Positions 32,787 through 40,580 of a DNA stretch of 53,590 nt are shown here, piece by piece; the stretch's first letter is position 1; each line of letters begins with the position of its first letter. The stretch is from Nocardioides sp. URHA0020 (GTDB taxonomy: Bacteria; Actinomycetota; Actinomycetes; Propionibacteriales; Nocardioidaceae), in NCBI RefSeq assembly GCF_000620705.1, contig NZ_KK211168.1, positions 377,577-431,166 on the forward strand. Reading direction: 5' to 3'. The notes beneath the pieces are model-generated. The model searched no databases and was not told the DNA's origin. It saw only the letters and a program-made list of their open reading frames with translations. The position numbers and the translations under genes are program-made.

Positions 32787-33679
32787 GACCCCTCCGGTGA
32801 TCGAGCATGTCGAGATTCGACGTGGCGAGCCAGGAACGCCGTGGAGATCTCGGCGAACTCCTCGGCGGCCTCGATCTGTGCCCAGTGCCCACAGTTGGGG
32901 AAGACATGCAGCTGCGCCTTCGGGATCAGCTTGAGCGCGACCAGCGCGCCGTCGAGCGGGTTGACCCGGTCCTCGCGGCCCCAGGTCAGCAGCGTGTGCT
33001 TGCGCAGCTGGTGGGCCTCGCGCCAGAGCATGCCGTCCTCGGCGGTCTCCGGGTTCCAGAACGACATCCCCATGGAGCGCATCGCCGCCTGCGCGCCCGG
33101 CGCGGTCGCGTCGGCGAACCGCTCCGCGACCAGCTCGTCGGTCACCAGCTCCTGGTTGACCACCATCGTCGAGATGAACTCGCGCAGGCGCTCGGGCGTC
33201 GGGTCCGCGCCGAAGCTCATCAGCTTCTGCACGCCCTCGGTCGGGTCGGCGTGGAAGAGGTTGAGCGACAGCCCGCCCGGGCCCATCAGGATCAGCCGGC
33301 CGACCCGGTCGGGGTAGGTGAGTGCCAGGCGCATCGCCGTACCGCCGCCGAGGCTGTTGCCCAGCAGGTGGACCCGCTCGATGCCCAGCTCGTCGAGGAG
33401 CTTGACGACGTGGTCGGCCGAGAACCGGTAGTAGTTGCCCACCACCGGCGGCTTGTCGGAGTGGCCGAAGCCGGGCTGGTCGACGAGCAGGGTCCGGTAC
33501 GACGCCGCGAAGTGCGGCAGCGCCCGGCCGAAGTTCGACCAGGCGGAGGCACCCGGGCCGCCGCCGTGCAGCATGACGAGCGGCAGCCTGCCCTCGCCGC
33601 CCTCGCCCGCCTCGTAGTAGTTGAGCGTGAGGTCGCCCGCCTTCGCCGAGTGCCGGACGGACTCCTTGGTGAGCGTCAC
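32783..33679 (-). CDS. hsaD: 4,9-DSHA hydrolase HsaD
   Basis: 298-aa alpha/beta hydrolase of the meta-cleavage product hydrolase family. Triad: S109 (LLGNSLGGGTA), D237 (WGREDRVNP) and H265 (FPNCGHWAQIE); oxyanion region LHGGGPGASAWSNF. Splits 4,9-DSHA into HIP (DOHNAA) and 2-hydroxyhexa-2,4-dienoate. GTG 33679 (VTLTKESVRH) chosen because the longer reading is only the hsaA shadow; it starts one base after the hsaA stop. Confidence 0.93.
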   Translation of the reverse strand: MTLTKESVRHSAKAGDLTLNYYEAGEGGEGRLPLVMLHGGGPGASAWSNFGRALPHFAASYRTLLVDQPGFGHSDKPPVVGNYYRFSADHVVKLLDELGIERVHLLGNSLGGGTAMRLALTYPDRVGRLILMGPGGLSLNLFHADPTEGVQKLMSFGADPTPERLREFISTMVVNQELVTDELVAERFADATAPGAQAAMRSMGMSFWNPETAEDGMLWREAHQLRKHTLLTWGREDRVNPLDGALVALKLIPKAQLHVFPNCGHWAQIEAAEEFAEISTAFLARHVESRHARSPEGS

Positions 33680-33680
33680 C

Positions 33681-34847
33681 TCAGTACATCCCCGGGTCGA
33701 CCTTGTGCCCGAACTCGTGCGCGCCGTACATCTGCAGCGCCCGCTCCGGGTCGTTGGCCGCGTGCACGCGACCGGCGTGGGCGTCACGCCAGGCGCGCTG
33801 CAGGTAGGTGCCCTGGGCCAGCGCCCGACCACCGGATGCCTCGAAGAGCGAGTCGATCGCGTCGATCGCGCGCTGGGTGCCGAGCACCTGGTCGCGACGG
33901 ACCCGCAGCCGCAGCCCGAGCGGGATCCGCTCGCCCTTGGCGACGTGCGCCTGCTCGTCGCGGATGTTGTTGACCAGCAGCGCCCAGGCGGCGTCGATGT
34001 CCGACGAGGCCCGCGCGATGCGGACCGCGGCGAACGGGTCGAGCGTGGTCTTCTCACCGAGGTACGCCGCCCGCACCCGCTTCTGCTGCATCTCGACGTG
34101 CTCGGCGTACGCGCCGCGCGCCATGCCGATGATGGGGGTGGTGATGGTGCCGGTGAAGATGGAGTGGAAGGGCAGCTTGTAGAGGTCGGAGGGGTTCTGC
34201 TCCTGGCCCGGGCCGAAGCAGCGGCCGGTGTCGCCCATCGACAGCGTGAACGCGTCGGGCACGAAGACGTCCTCGACCACGATGTCGTTGGAGCCGGTGC
34301 CGGAGAGGCCGACCATGTGCCACACGTCGTTGATCGTGTAGTTCTCGCGCGGCACCATGAAGGTCTTGAAGTCGACCACGTTGCCGTCGTCGTTGAAGAC
34401 CAGGCCGCCCAGCAGCACCCAGCTGCAGTGGTCGCAGCCGGAGGAGAAGCTCCACTTGCCCGAGAGGCGGTAGCCCCCTTCGGCGAGCTGCGCCTTGCCG
34501 GTCGGGGCGTACGACGAGCTCAGCCGGGTGTTGGTGTCCTGGCCCCACACGGCCTGCTGCGCCTCGTCGGAGAAGAGCGCCACCTGCCAGGGGTGCACGC
34601 CCACCACGCTGGAGACCCAGCCGGTCGACCCGCAGGCGCCCGCGATGTCACGCACGGCGGTGTAGAAGTCGATGGGGTCCGACTCCAGCCCGTCGAAGCG
34701 CTTCGGCTGCAGGAGCTTGAAGAATCCGGTCTCCTCCAGCTCCTTGATGTTGGCGTCGGGGACCACGCGAAGGCGCTCGGTCTCGTCGGCCCGCTCGCGG
34801 AACGAGGGGAGCAGGTCGCGAACACCGTCGAGCACAGCCTGGGACAT
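33681..34847 (-). CDS. hsaA: 3-HSA 4-monooxygenase oxygenase HsaA
   Basis: 388-aa flavin-dependent monooxygenase with the acyl-CoA-dehydrogenase fold (group D). ETGFFKLLQPKRFDGLESDP, GSTGWVSSVVGVHPWQVALFSDEAQ and SGKWSFSSGCDHCSWVLLGG are characteristic. Uses FMNH2 from HsaB to hydroxylate 3-HSA to the catechol 3,4-DHSA. AGGAG lies 7 nt before the ATG. First gene of hsaA-hsaD-hsaC-hsaB, with a KstR-type box 35 bp upstream. Confidence 0.94.
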   Translation of the reverse strand: MSQAVLDGVRDLLPSFRERADETERLRVVPDANIKELEETGFFKLLQPKRFDGLESDPIDFYTAVRDIAGACGSTGWVSSVVGVHPWQVALFSDEAQQAVWGQDTNTRLSSSYAPTGKAQLAEGGYRLSGKWSFSSGCDHCSWVLLGGLVFNDDGNVVDFKTFMVPRENYTINDVWHMVGLSGTGSNDIVVEDVFVPDAFTLSMGDTGRCFGPGQEQNPSDLYKLPFHSIFTGTITTPIIGMARGAYAEHVEMQQKRVRAAYLGEKTTLDPFAAVRIARASSDIDAAWALLVNNIRDEQAHVAKGERIPLGLRLRVRRDQVLGTQRAIDAIDSLFEASGGRALAQGTYLQRAWRDAHAGRVHAANDPERALQMYGAHEFGHKVDPGMY

Positions 34848-34881
34848 CGAGATCTCCTGTCGTGGTGGGACCCCTCAATAC

Positions 34882-34895
34882 TAGAACACGTTCTC
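34882..34895. promoter_or_regulatory. KstR-type operator upstream of hsaA
   Basis: TAGAAC-AC-GTTCTC fits TnnAACnnGTTnnA except the last base (C for A). It controls the hsaADCB operon. Confidence 0.82.
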
Positions 34896-34939
34896 GTTTT
34901 GGTCGAGACGAGACCGCGCGCCGCGACGAACCTCTCGTC

Positions 34940-34969
34940 GGCCGCCGCGACGACGACCGCCGGGCGGCC
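34940..34969. terminator. Hairpin after the BBE-type gene
   Basis: GGCCGCC (34940-34946) pairs with GGCGGCC (34963-34969) around a 16-nt loop, immediately after the leftward flavoprotein gene and before the hsaA promoter. Likely separates the two transcripts. Confidence 0.55.
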
Positions 34970-34970
34970 C

Positions 34971-36473
34971 TCAGAAGCCCTGCGGCTGGGTGAAGAAGTG
35001 CTCCGGGTCGTACGTCGTGCGCACGCGTCCGAGCCGGTCCGCGTTGTCCCCGAAGTACGCCGCGCGGTAGTCCGTGATGGTGCGGTCGGCGTAGTTGACG
35101 TAGGCGTGGTCGCCCCAGTGCGGGAGCATCGCGTCGCGGAACCCGTGCACGTAGGCGTCCGCATCGCGCGCACTGCCGGGCGGGAAGGTCGCGGTGTACT
35201 GCACCGTCGCGAGCGCCTCGCGATGGACGAAGGCGGTGTCGCCGGGCTGCAGGTCGCGGACCCTGCCGCCCAGGGCGTCGATCGAGATGCCTGCCTCCTT
35301 GAGACCGGAGTCCTGCGCCAGGTGCACCCGATCGAGCAGGTCGCCGATCCCCGCGGCGTCGAGCGGTGCGTACATGACGTGCGAGGTCGCGGCGAACGCC
35401 TCGCGGGCCCCCGACCCGGCGAAGGCCCTCATCGCGTCGAGGTAGCCGCGGGTGTGCGGCACCCGGCTCGTCGGTGCCGGGACGTGGTCGAGCAGCCCGG
35501 CGAGCCGGCCCTCGAAGGCGGACGCCGGGCCGGTCCAGGTGCCCGAGAGCAGCAGGGTCGGCTCGCCTCGATGGCTCTCGCCACCCAGCGCCTTGAGGGT
35601 CGACCACAGCCGGTCGTCGGCGCCCGGCGCCCACTGCTGCCAGGCCTCGATGACCTCGCGCGCGGCCGAGAACGGCCACGCCAGGTAGATCGTGCTGAGC
35701 GTCGGCGCGACCGAGGTCTCGACGTCGAAGGACGTCACCACCCCGAGGTGTCCCCCGCCTCCCCCGCGCAGCGCCCAGAAGAGATCGGGCTCCTTGTCGT
35801 CGCTCGCCGTCCGCAGCGTGCCGTCGGCGGTCACGACCCGCATCGACCTCACCGCGTCGCAGGTCAGCCCCAGCGCGCGCGTCAGCACTCCGACCCCGCC
35901 GCCGAGGGTCAGCCCGCTGAACCCGACGGTCGGGCAGGAGCCGCCGGCGATGGCGCGACCTCGCCGGCCCACCTCGCCGTACACGTGGGCGAGGGAGGCT
36001 CCGGCGCCGACCGTGGCCGTGGTGCCGTCGAGCCGGACGTCGTCGAGGGGGCGGCAGTCGATCACCAGCGCCCGCGGCCGGCCCCCGCCCGACCAGCCCG
36101 GATAGCTGTGTCCCCCGGAGCGGAGGGCGACGGGGAGGTCGTGGTCCTGGGCGAACCGCACGCCGGTCGCCACGTCGTCCGCGGTCGCCACGGACAGCAC
36201 CCCGAGCGGTCGCTGGTCGTCGTACCGCGGGTTCTGCAGCCGCCGGACCGTGTCGTACGTCGGGTCACCCGGGCGTGCGAGGGTGCCCTGCACGTGACGT
36301 CGCAGCTGCGCCCAGTCGACCCTGGCGGCGCTCGACGACGACGCCGTCGGCGAGGTCGTCAGCGACGGAGCGGCCGTCGGCTCCGGTGGGGCCGCCGACG
36401 GAGCGGACGAGCACGCCGACAGGGCGCCGACGATGCCGACCCCGAGCACTCCTCGCCGGGTCCAGGTCGTCAC
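34971..36473 (-). CDS. Secreted FAD-linked BBE-type oxidoreductase (Tat lipoprotein)
   Basis: 500 aa. The N-terminus TTWTRRGVLGVGIVGALSAC has a twin-arginine and a lipobox (LSAC), so a Tat-exported lipoprotein is likely. FAD_binding_4 domain: VALRSGGHSYPGWSGGG (His for covalent FAD) and GGSCPTVGFSGLTLGGGVG (Cys for the second bond), the pattern of bicovalent flavoenzymes. The C-terminus YVNYADRTITDYRAAYFG is the BBE domain. It oxidises sugars or hydroxylated small molecules in relatives. No sterol-regulon box is seen in front. Confidence 0.88.
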   Translation of the reverse strand: MTTWTRRGVLGVGIVGALSACSSAPSAAPPEPTAAPSLTTSPTASSSSAARVDWAQLRRHVQGTLARPGDPTYDTVRRLQNPRYDDQRPLGVLSVATADDVATGVRFAQDHDLPVALRSGGHSYPGWSGGGRPRALVIDCRPLDDVRLDGTTATVGAGASLAHVYGEVGRRGRAIAGGSCPTVGFSGLTLGGGVGVLTRALGLTCDAVRSMRVVTADGTLRTASDDKEPDLFWALRGGGGGHLGVVTSFDVETSVAPTLSTIYLAWPFSAAREVIEAWQQWAPGADDRLWSTLKALGGESHRGEPTLLLSGTWTGPASAFEGRLAGLLDHVPAPTSRVPHTRGYLDAMRAFAGSGAREAFAATSHVMYAPLDAAGIGDLLDRVHLAQDSGLKEAGISIDALGGRVRDLQPGDTAFVHREALATVQYTATFPPGSARDADAYVHGFRDAMLPHWGDHAYVNYADRTITDYRAAYFGDNADRLGRVRTTYDPEHFFTQPQGF

Positions 36474-36544
36474 GCGAGCACGCTAGCGATCCGCGATCCG
36501 GCCACACATGTCGACGCGCGACGAGGTTGCTGGATGCTGGTGCG

Positions 36545-37021
36545 GTGAACACCTGGGAGAACAGCGGGCCGGTCGCCTCAGAGAGCCTGGACGCGCTTAT
36601 GGCGGCGTTCCTCTCGAGCGTCTCTTTCGCCAGCGGCCACCGTCCGGACTACGACGGGATACGCGCTCTCGTCATCGACGCAGGACTGCTGATCAAGAAC
36701 GTCGGCGGCCAGACGGAGGCGTCCACGGTCGAGGAGTTCATCGCCCCTCGCCTGAGACTCGTCGACGACGGGATCCTCACCGAGTTCCGCGAGGAGGAGG
36801 TGTCGACCGAGACCCTCGTCTTCGGGACGGTCGCGCACCGTTGGAGCGTGTACGCGAAGTCAGGCGTCCAGGGCGGCACGGCATTCTCGACACGCGGCGT
36901 CATCCTCACCCAGTTCGTCGAGACGTACGGCGGCTGGCGCATCAGCTCGATGACCTGGGACGACGAGCGACCGGGTCTGACGCTCGCCGACATGGTCCGT
37001 CACACGCGCCCAGGGAACTGA
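36545..37021 (+). CDS. SnoaL/NTF2-like protein
   Basis: 158 aa. Fold pattern: helix ALMAAFLSSVSFASG, then VEEFIAPRLRLVDDGILTEFREEEV and HRWSVYAKSG, FSTRGVILTQFVETYGGWRISSMTWDDE, matching SnoaL-like NTF2 proteins that carry a lipocalin-like cavity. No catalytic assignment. GTG start at 36545, divergent from the Tat flavoprotein. Its 3' end overlaps the convergent membrane gene by 22 bp. Confidence 0.68.
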   Translation: MNTWENSGPVASESLDALMAAFLSSVSFASGHRPDYDGIRALVIDAGLLIKNVGGQTEASTVEEFIAPRLRLVDDGILTEFREEEVSTETLVFGTVAHRWSVYAKSGVQGGTAFSTRGVILTQFVETYGGWRISSMTWDDERPGLTLADMVRHTRPGN

Positions 37022-37614
37022 CGGCGTCGGGGCTCTGGATCGACCACGAACGGTCGCGTCCAGATGAGGCTGCCGAAGCCGACGACGAGGGCGATGTTGA
37101 CCGCGACGGCGAGCACCGCGACGTTGCCGATGTGCGCCACCGGCCAGGCGAGGCTGGCCACCAGGACGGTGACGCCCTGCCAGCGGCGTCCGAGCCGGGT
37201 CAGCGCCCAGGCGATGAGCGCCATCGACAGCGGGAAGAACAGTCCGAAGGGCTTGATCAGGTTGGCTGCGCCCGGTCGGTCGACCAGCTGGGTGTCGCCG
37301 AGCGACTGGTGGATCGCCTCGAAGCCGTACGCGGCGCTGCCGACGAGTCCGACGAGACCGGTGAAGAGGATCCGGGCGGCGAGCCGAGAGTCCGGCCGCA
37401 GCCACGAGGCGACGCGCAGGACGACGAAGCCGTAGCCGGTCGCCCCGAGGACGTGCAGCACTCCTGCGGTCGGGTCGTCCCAGCCGCGGACGGCGTACGT
37501 CGTGTCGGCGGCGAGGAAGAGCAGCGGCGCGACCAGCAGCGCGGCGTCGAGCAACCGGTCGGTGGGCGTGGCCCCGACGGCGTGGTGGGGACGGAGCTCG
37601 GGAGTGGTGGTCAT
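37000..37614 (-). CDS. Membrane protein of unknown function (5-6 TM)
   Basis: 204 aa with hydrophobic stretches LLDAALLVAPLLFLAADTTYAV, VLHVLGATGYGFVVLRV, ILFTGLVGLVGSAAYGF, LFFPLSMALIAWALTRL, GVTVLVASLAWPVAHIGNVAVLAVAVNIALVVGFGSLIW. No conserved charged motif was recognised. Divergent from the LuxR-type regulator, so it is a possible target of it. Tail-to-tail overlap of 22 bp with the SnoaL-like gene. Confidence 0.7.
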   Translation of the reverse strand: MTTTPELRPHHAVGATPTDRLLDAALLVAPLLFLAADTTYAVRGWDDPTAGVLHVLGATGYGFVVLRVASWLRPDSRLAARILFTGLVGLVGSAAYGFEAIHQSLGDTQLVDRPGAANLIKPFGLFFPLSMALIAWALTRLGRRWQGVTVLVASLAWPVAHIGNVAVLAVAVNIALVVGFGSLIWTRPFVVDPEPRRRQFPGRV

Positions 37615-37751
37615 GTCGCCTCTTCGGTGGTGGGGGGCCGACCTCCACCGTGGGCGCCGTGCGGCATCGCCGCCACCGGGGGAATCCCTGCGGTGCCAGG
37701 TGCAGGGTTAACCCTGGACCGCACGCGGCGCTCCCGTGCCACGATGAGCGC

Positions 37752-39128
37752 GTGACCCGTACCGACTCCCGGGGCCTGCGTGGCGTGGTGCCGCTGCTGC
37801 TGGTCAGCCTGGTCGTCGTGATGGTCGCAGCGGGGATGGCGCGAGGCATCTGGGTCGCCAACCTGCACAACGGGCTGCTGGCCATGGCGCTCACGGGCGT
37901 CGGCGCCTACGTGCTCCTCCAGCGACCGGGGCACCGCGAAGGCGTGCTCCTGCTGAGCGCAGGTGTGGTCGAGGGCGTCATGTTCCTCGGCCGCCAGGTC
38001 GGCCACACGAGCTCGTCGGGCGCCATCTCGTGGTGGGGATGGCTGGGCGTCTGGCCGCTGGTCGTCGCACTCGCGCTGACCACCTTCGCGGTGATCGGCT
38101 TCCCCGACGGACGACTGCCGTCGCGCCGGTGGCGCCCGGTCGCGGCCGTGGTGGTGGGGCTGACCCTGGTCTGCGCGACCCTCTCGGCGACCTCGCCGGT
38201 CGAGTACGCCTCAGCGGGCGTGCGCACCGCTCATCCGATCCGCGCGGTCGCTCCGGACCGGGTCGACGCGCTCTGGTCGGGGATCGCCCATCCTCTCTAC
38301 TTCGGCCTCCAAGTGCTGTGGGTGCTGGCCCTGGCGGCCAGGTGGCGGGCGGCCGACGGCCACGTGCGACGCCAGCTCGTCTGGCTCGTCGGTGCCGCCG
38401 CGATCTCGGTGGTGGCCCTGGTCGTCGGACTCGCCGGCTGGGCCACCCCGGTGCCGGGGCTGATCACCGCAGCGCTGCTCCCGGTCGTCGCCGGCTGGGC
38501 CATCGTCCACGGTCAGCACGTCGCGGCGTACTCGGCTCTGACCTGGCTGTCGCGCACCGGTGCGGCGTCCGAGGACCTGCCGACCGACCTCGCCAGGGCG
38601 GTCGCCGAGGCGTCGGCAGCCGACGGCGCTGCCCTGTGGATGGGACCCGAGGACCACCTGCAGGTCGTCGGCCTGTGGCCCGAGACGGGTGCGGACCTGC
38701 GCGCCGAGGAGCTCGCGTCACTGCAGGGGTCTCCCGATCTCCACGTCCGCGTCGTGCAGCGGCACGGCGCGGTGACCGGCGCGCTCAGCGTCAACCGACC
38801 CCGATCGGACCGCCTGTCACTCGCGGAGGACCGGCTCCTGGATGACCTGGCCTTCCAGGCCGCCCTGGTGATCGAGCACCTCAACCTGTCCGACGTCATC
38901 GCCGGCCAGCGGCGGGCCGGTCACCTCGACGGCCTCAGCCAGCGCGAGCTGGACGTCCTCGAGCTCATGGCCCGCGGCCTGTCCAACGCGGCGATCTGCG
39001 ACGAGCTGCACCTGAGCATCAAGACCGTGGAGCCGGTCGTCAGCGCCATCTTCACCAAGCTCGGCCTGCACCCCGCAGCGACCAGCAACCGGCGCGTCCT
39101 CGCGGTCCTCGCGTTCGTCCGGAGCTGA
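37752..39128 (+). CDS. Membrane-bound LuxR-family regulator
   Basis: 458 aa. Residues 1-260 hold about eight membrane helices (for example RGVVPLLLVSLVVVMVAAG and LVWLVGAAAISVVALVVGLAGW). Residues 280-385 look like a GAF-type sensor (ASAADGAALWMGPEDHLQVVGLWPETG). The C-terminal 65 residues form the LuxR helix-turn-helix LSQRELDVLELMARGLSNAAICDELHLSIKTVEPVVSAIFTKLGL. A one-component membrane sensor-regulator. GTG 37752 precedes the first helix; longer readings add no hydrophobic or conserved segment. Confidence 0.83.
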   Translation: MTRTDSRGLRGVVPLLLVSLVVVMVAAGMARGIWVANLHNGLLAMALTGVGAYVLLQRPGHREGVLLLSAGVVEGVMFLGRQVGHTSSSGAISWWGWLGVWPLVVALALTTFAVIGFPDGRLPSRRWRPVAAVVVGLTLVCATLSATSPVEYASAGVRTAHPIRAVAPDRVDALWSGIAHPLYFGLQVLWVLALAARWRAADGHVRRQLVWLVGAAAISVVALVVGLAGWATPVPGLITAALLPVVAGWAIVHGQHVAAYSALTWLSRTGAASEDLPTDLARAVAEASAADGAALWMGPEDHLQVVGLWPETGADLRAEELASLQGSPDLHVRVVQRHGAVTGALSVNRPRSDRLSLAEDRLLDDLAFQAALVIEHLNLSDVIAGQRRAGHLDGLSQRELDVLELMARGLSNAAICDELHLSIKTVEPVVSAIFTKLGLHPAATSNRRVLAVLAFVRS

Positions 39129-39147
39129 CATCGACGAGCGAGGCCTG

Positions 39148-39471
39148 CTACTCGTGGCCGTCGAGCGCCGGCGCGGTGTCGCTCGCCGGGCCGATCACCT
39201 GGCGCAGGGCGGCGACGTGGCCGTCGTACGCCTCACGACCGGTCGGGGTGAGCCGGGCGCGGAGCTTGCGACGACTGCCCACGAGGTAGCGCTCGGTGGC
39301 GACGTACCCCGCGTCCTCCAGCGTCGCCAGCTGCTTGGACAGCGCCGAGTCGGAGAGCGCCAGCCGGTCCTTGAGGAAGGCGAACTCGGCCCAGTCGGCG
39401 GCGGCGAGCGTCGCCACGAGTGCCAGTCGGGTGCTGGGGTGGATCAGCTCGTCGAAGCGTGCGGCACTCAT
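39148..39471 (-). CDS. Winged-helix transcriptional regulator
   Basis: 107 aa. FDELIHPSTRLALVATLAAADWAEFAFLKDRLALSDSALSKQLATLEDAGYVATERYLVGSRRKLRARLTPTGREAYDGHVAAL is a complete winged-helix domain of the MarR-like small-regulator type (HTH_27). Starts inside the upstream membrane gene (ATGA overlap of 4 bp), so both are one operon. Two TTTCC-N5-GGAAA palindromes before that operon are its likely operators. Confidence 0.84.
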   Translation of the reverse strand: MSAARFDELIHPSTRLALVATLAAADWAEFAFLKDRLALSDSALSKQLATLEDAGYVATERYLVGSRRKLRARLTPTGREAYDGHVAALRQVIGPASDTAPALDGHE

Positions 39472-39932
39472 GCGTGGGCCCACCGGCGGAGCACCCGCAG
39501 GATCTCCGGCCCGCCGAACCCGACGACCGCGGCGACGAAGATCCCCGCGAAGGTGCTGGCGTGCTCGGCGCCGTCGGCGTCGAGGACGAGCGCCACGCCG
39601 ATGGTCAGGGCCACCAGCGCCACGAGCATGCCGACCACCACCAGGGGCAGGCGTCGGCCCGCGGTCTCGGCGCTGACCTGGACGCCACCGGTACGGCGTC
39701 GGCCGCTGAGGAGCCTGGAGGCGACAGCGGTGTGCACGGCGCCGAACGCGACGGTCGCGACGGTCGCGAACCACGCCGGGGAGACTCCCCCGACCACGCC
39801 CAGCACGACCCAGCCGGCGGCCAGCAGCCACCAGTACCACCGTGGCAGTCCTACCTCCGCGGCCACGCCGCGGCGCGCCTGGTCGATGGCTTCCAATGCT
39901 TCTCGAGCTTCGTTGTGGGCGATGGGCTCCAT
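39468..39932 (-). CDS. Membrane protein co-transcribed with winged-helix regulator
   Basis: 154 aa. The cytosolic N-terminus (AHNEAREALEAIDQARRGVAAEVGLPRWYWWL) leads into four helices: LAAGWVVLGVVGGVSPAWF, TVATVAFGAVHTAVAS, LPLVVVGMLVALVALTIGVALVLD and FAGIFVAAVVGFGGPEIL. The start at 39932 has AAGGAG about 8 nt upstream; a longer reading would include the operators. This membrane-protein plus small-regulator pair is common in actinobacteria; no function known. Confidence 0.75.
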   Translation of the reverse strand: MEPIAHNEAREALEAIDQARRGVAAEVGLPRWYWWLLAAGWVVLGVVGGVSPAWFATVATVAFGAVHTAVASRLLSGRRRTGGVQVSAETAGRRLPLVVVGMLVALVALTIGVALVLDADGAEHASTFAGIFVAAVVGFGGPEILRVLRRWAHA

Positions 39933-39945
39933 GGCCGACTCCTTG

Positions 39946-39986
39946 TTTCCGTGTAGGAAAGAAGGATGTTCTTTCCCGGTAGGAAA
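39946..39986. promoter_or_regulatory. Pair of TTTCC-N5-GGAAA operators
   Basis: Perfect palindromic sites at 39946-39960 and 39972-39986, centres 26 bp apart; on the coding strand both read TTTCCTAC(A/C)(C/G)GGAAA. The nearer site begins 13 bp before the start codon of the membrane-protein/regulator operon, suited to repression by the encoded winged-helix protein. Confidence 0.8.
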
Positions 39987-40063
39987 GTCAACCCCCTCGG
40001 GCCCCTCGCGCTCGGACACCCACGCAACGACGACCGGTCGACGGGTGACCTAGCGTGAGCGTC

Positions 40064-40462
40064 ATGGCTGCTCACTGGACCCTCGGCTGCGACGCCAACG
40101 ATCCCCAGCTCCTGGCGGACTTCTGGGCCGCCGCCCTGGGCTACGTGCCCGAGCCGGGCTACGAGGACCGGGACGGAGCGTCGATCGTCGATCCGGACGG
40201 CGTACGTCCCGCCATCAGCTGGCTGCGGGTCCCGGAGGGGAAGACCGCGAAGAACCGCCTGCACATCGACATCCGGGTCGCGGGTGCACCTCCGTGGGAC
40301 TGGGCCGCACGAGCCGCGCTCATCGAACGCACGGTGAGCACGCTGGTCGCCGCCGGTGCCACCAGGGTACGCGAGGAGACCTACCGGGATGCGGAGCACC
40401 TCGAGGTCCTGGGCCACGTCGTCATGCTCGACCCGGAAGGCAACGAGTTCTGCGTCGCCTAG
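40064..40462 (+). CDS. VOC family protein (glyoxalase-like)
   Basis: 132 aa. MAAHWTLGCDANDPQLLADFWAAALGYVP, NRLHIDIRVAG and VVMLDPEGNEFCVA form the paired beta-alpha-beta modules of a Glyoxalase_6-type VOC protein. His and Glu at the usual metal positions (LHIDI, GNEFC) are present. Substrate unknown; small stand-alone proteins of this kind often confer detoxification. ATG 40064 is used; GTG 40055 adds three residues. Confidence 0.82.
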   Translation: MAAHWTLGCDANDPQLLADFWAAALGYVPEPGYEDRDGASIVDPDGVRPAISWLRVPEGKTAKNRLHIDIRVAGAPPWDWAARAALIERTVSTLVAAGATRVREETYRDAEHLEVLGHVVMLDPEGNEFCVA

Positions 40463-40505
40463 CGGCGGCCGGTCCGGTCATCGAGCGAGGAACTGACGGA
40501 TTTTC

Positions 40506-40534
40506 CTCAAGCAGGCGGTGTCTCTCACCGATGG
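40506..40534 (+). promoter_or_regulatory. Possible sigma-28 (FliA/WhiG)-type promoter
   Basis: CTCAA and ACCGATGG separated by 16 bp resemble the flagellar sigma consensus (TCAA ... GCCGATAA), 47 bp upstream of the chemoreceptor start. One mismatch at the G of GCCGAT and two at its end. Confidence 0.45.
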
Positions 40535-40580
40535 AATGTGCGGGCACCGCACGGGCCCGACCCCATTCTCGGAGGAACAC

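Noticed and set aside
33621..36548. 975-codon rightward open frame
   Set aside because: Antisense shadow of hsaA and the BBE-type flavoprotein; no conserved motif.
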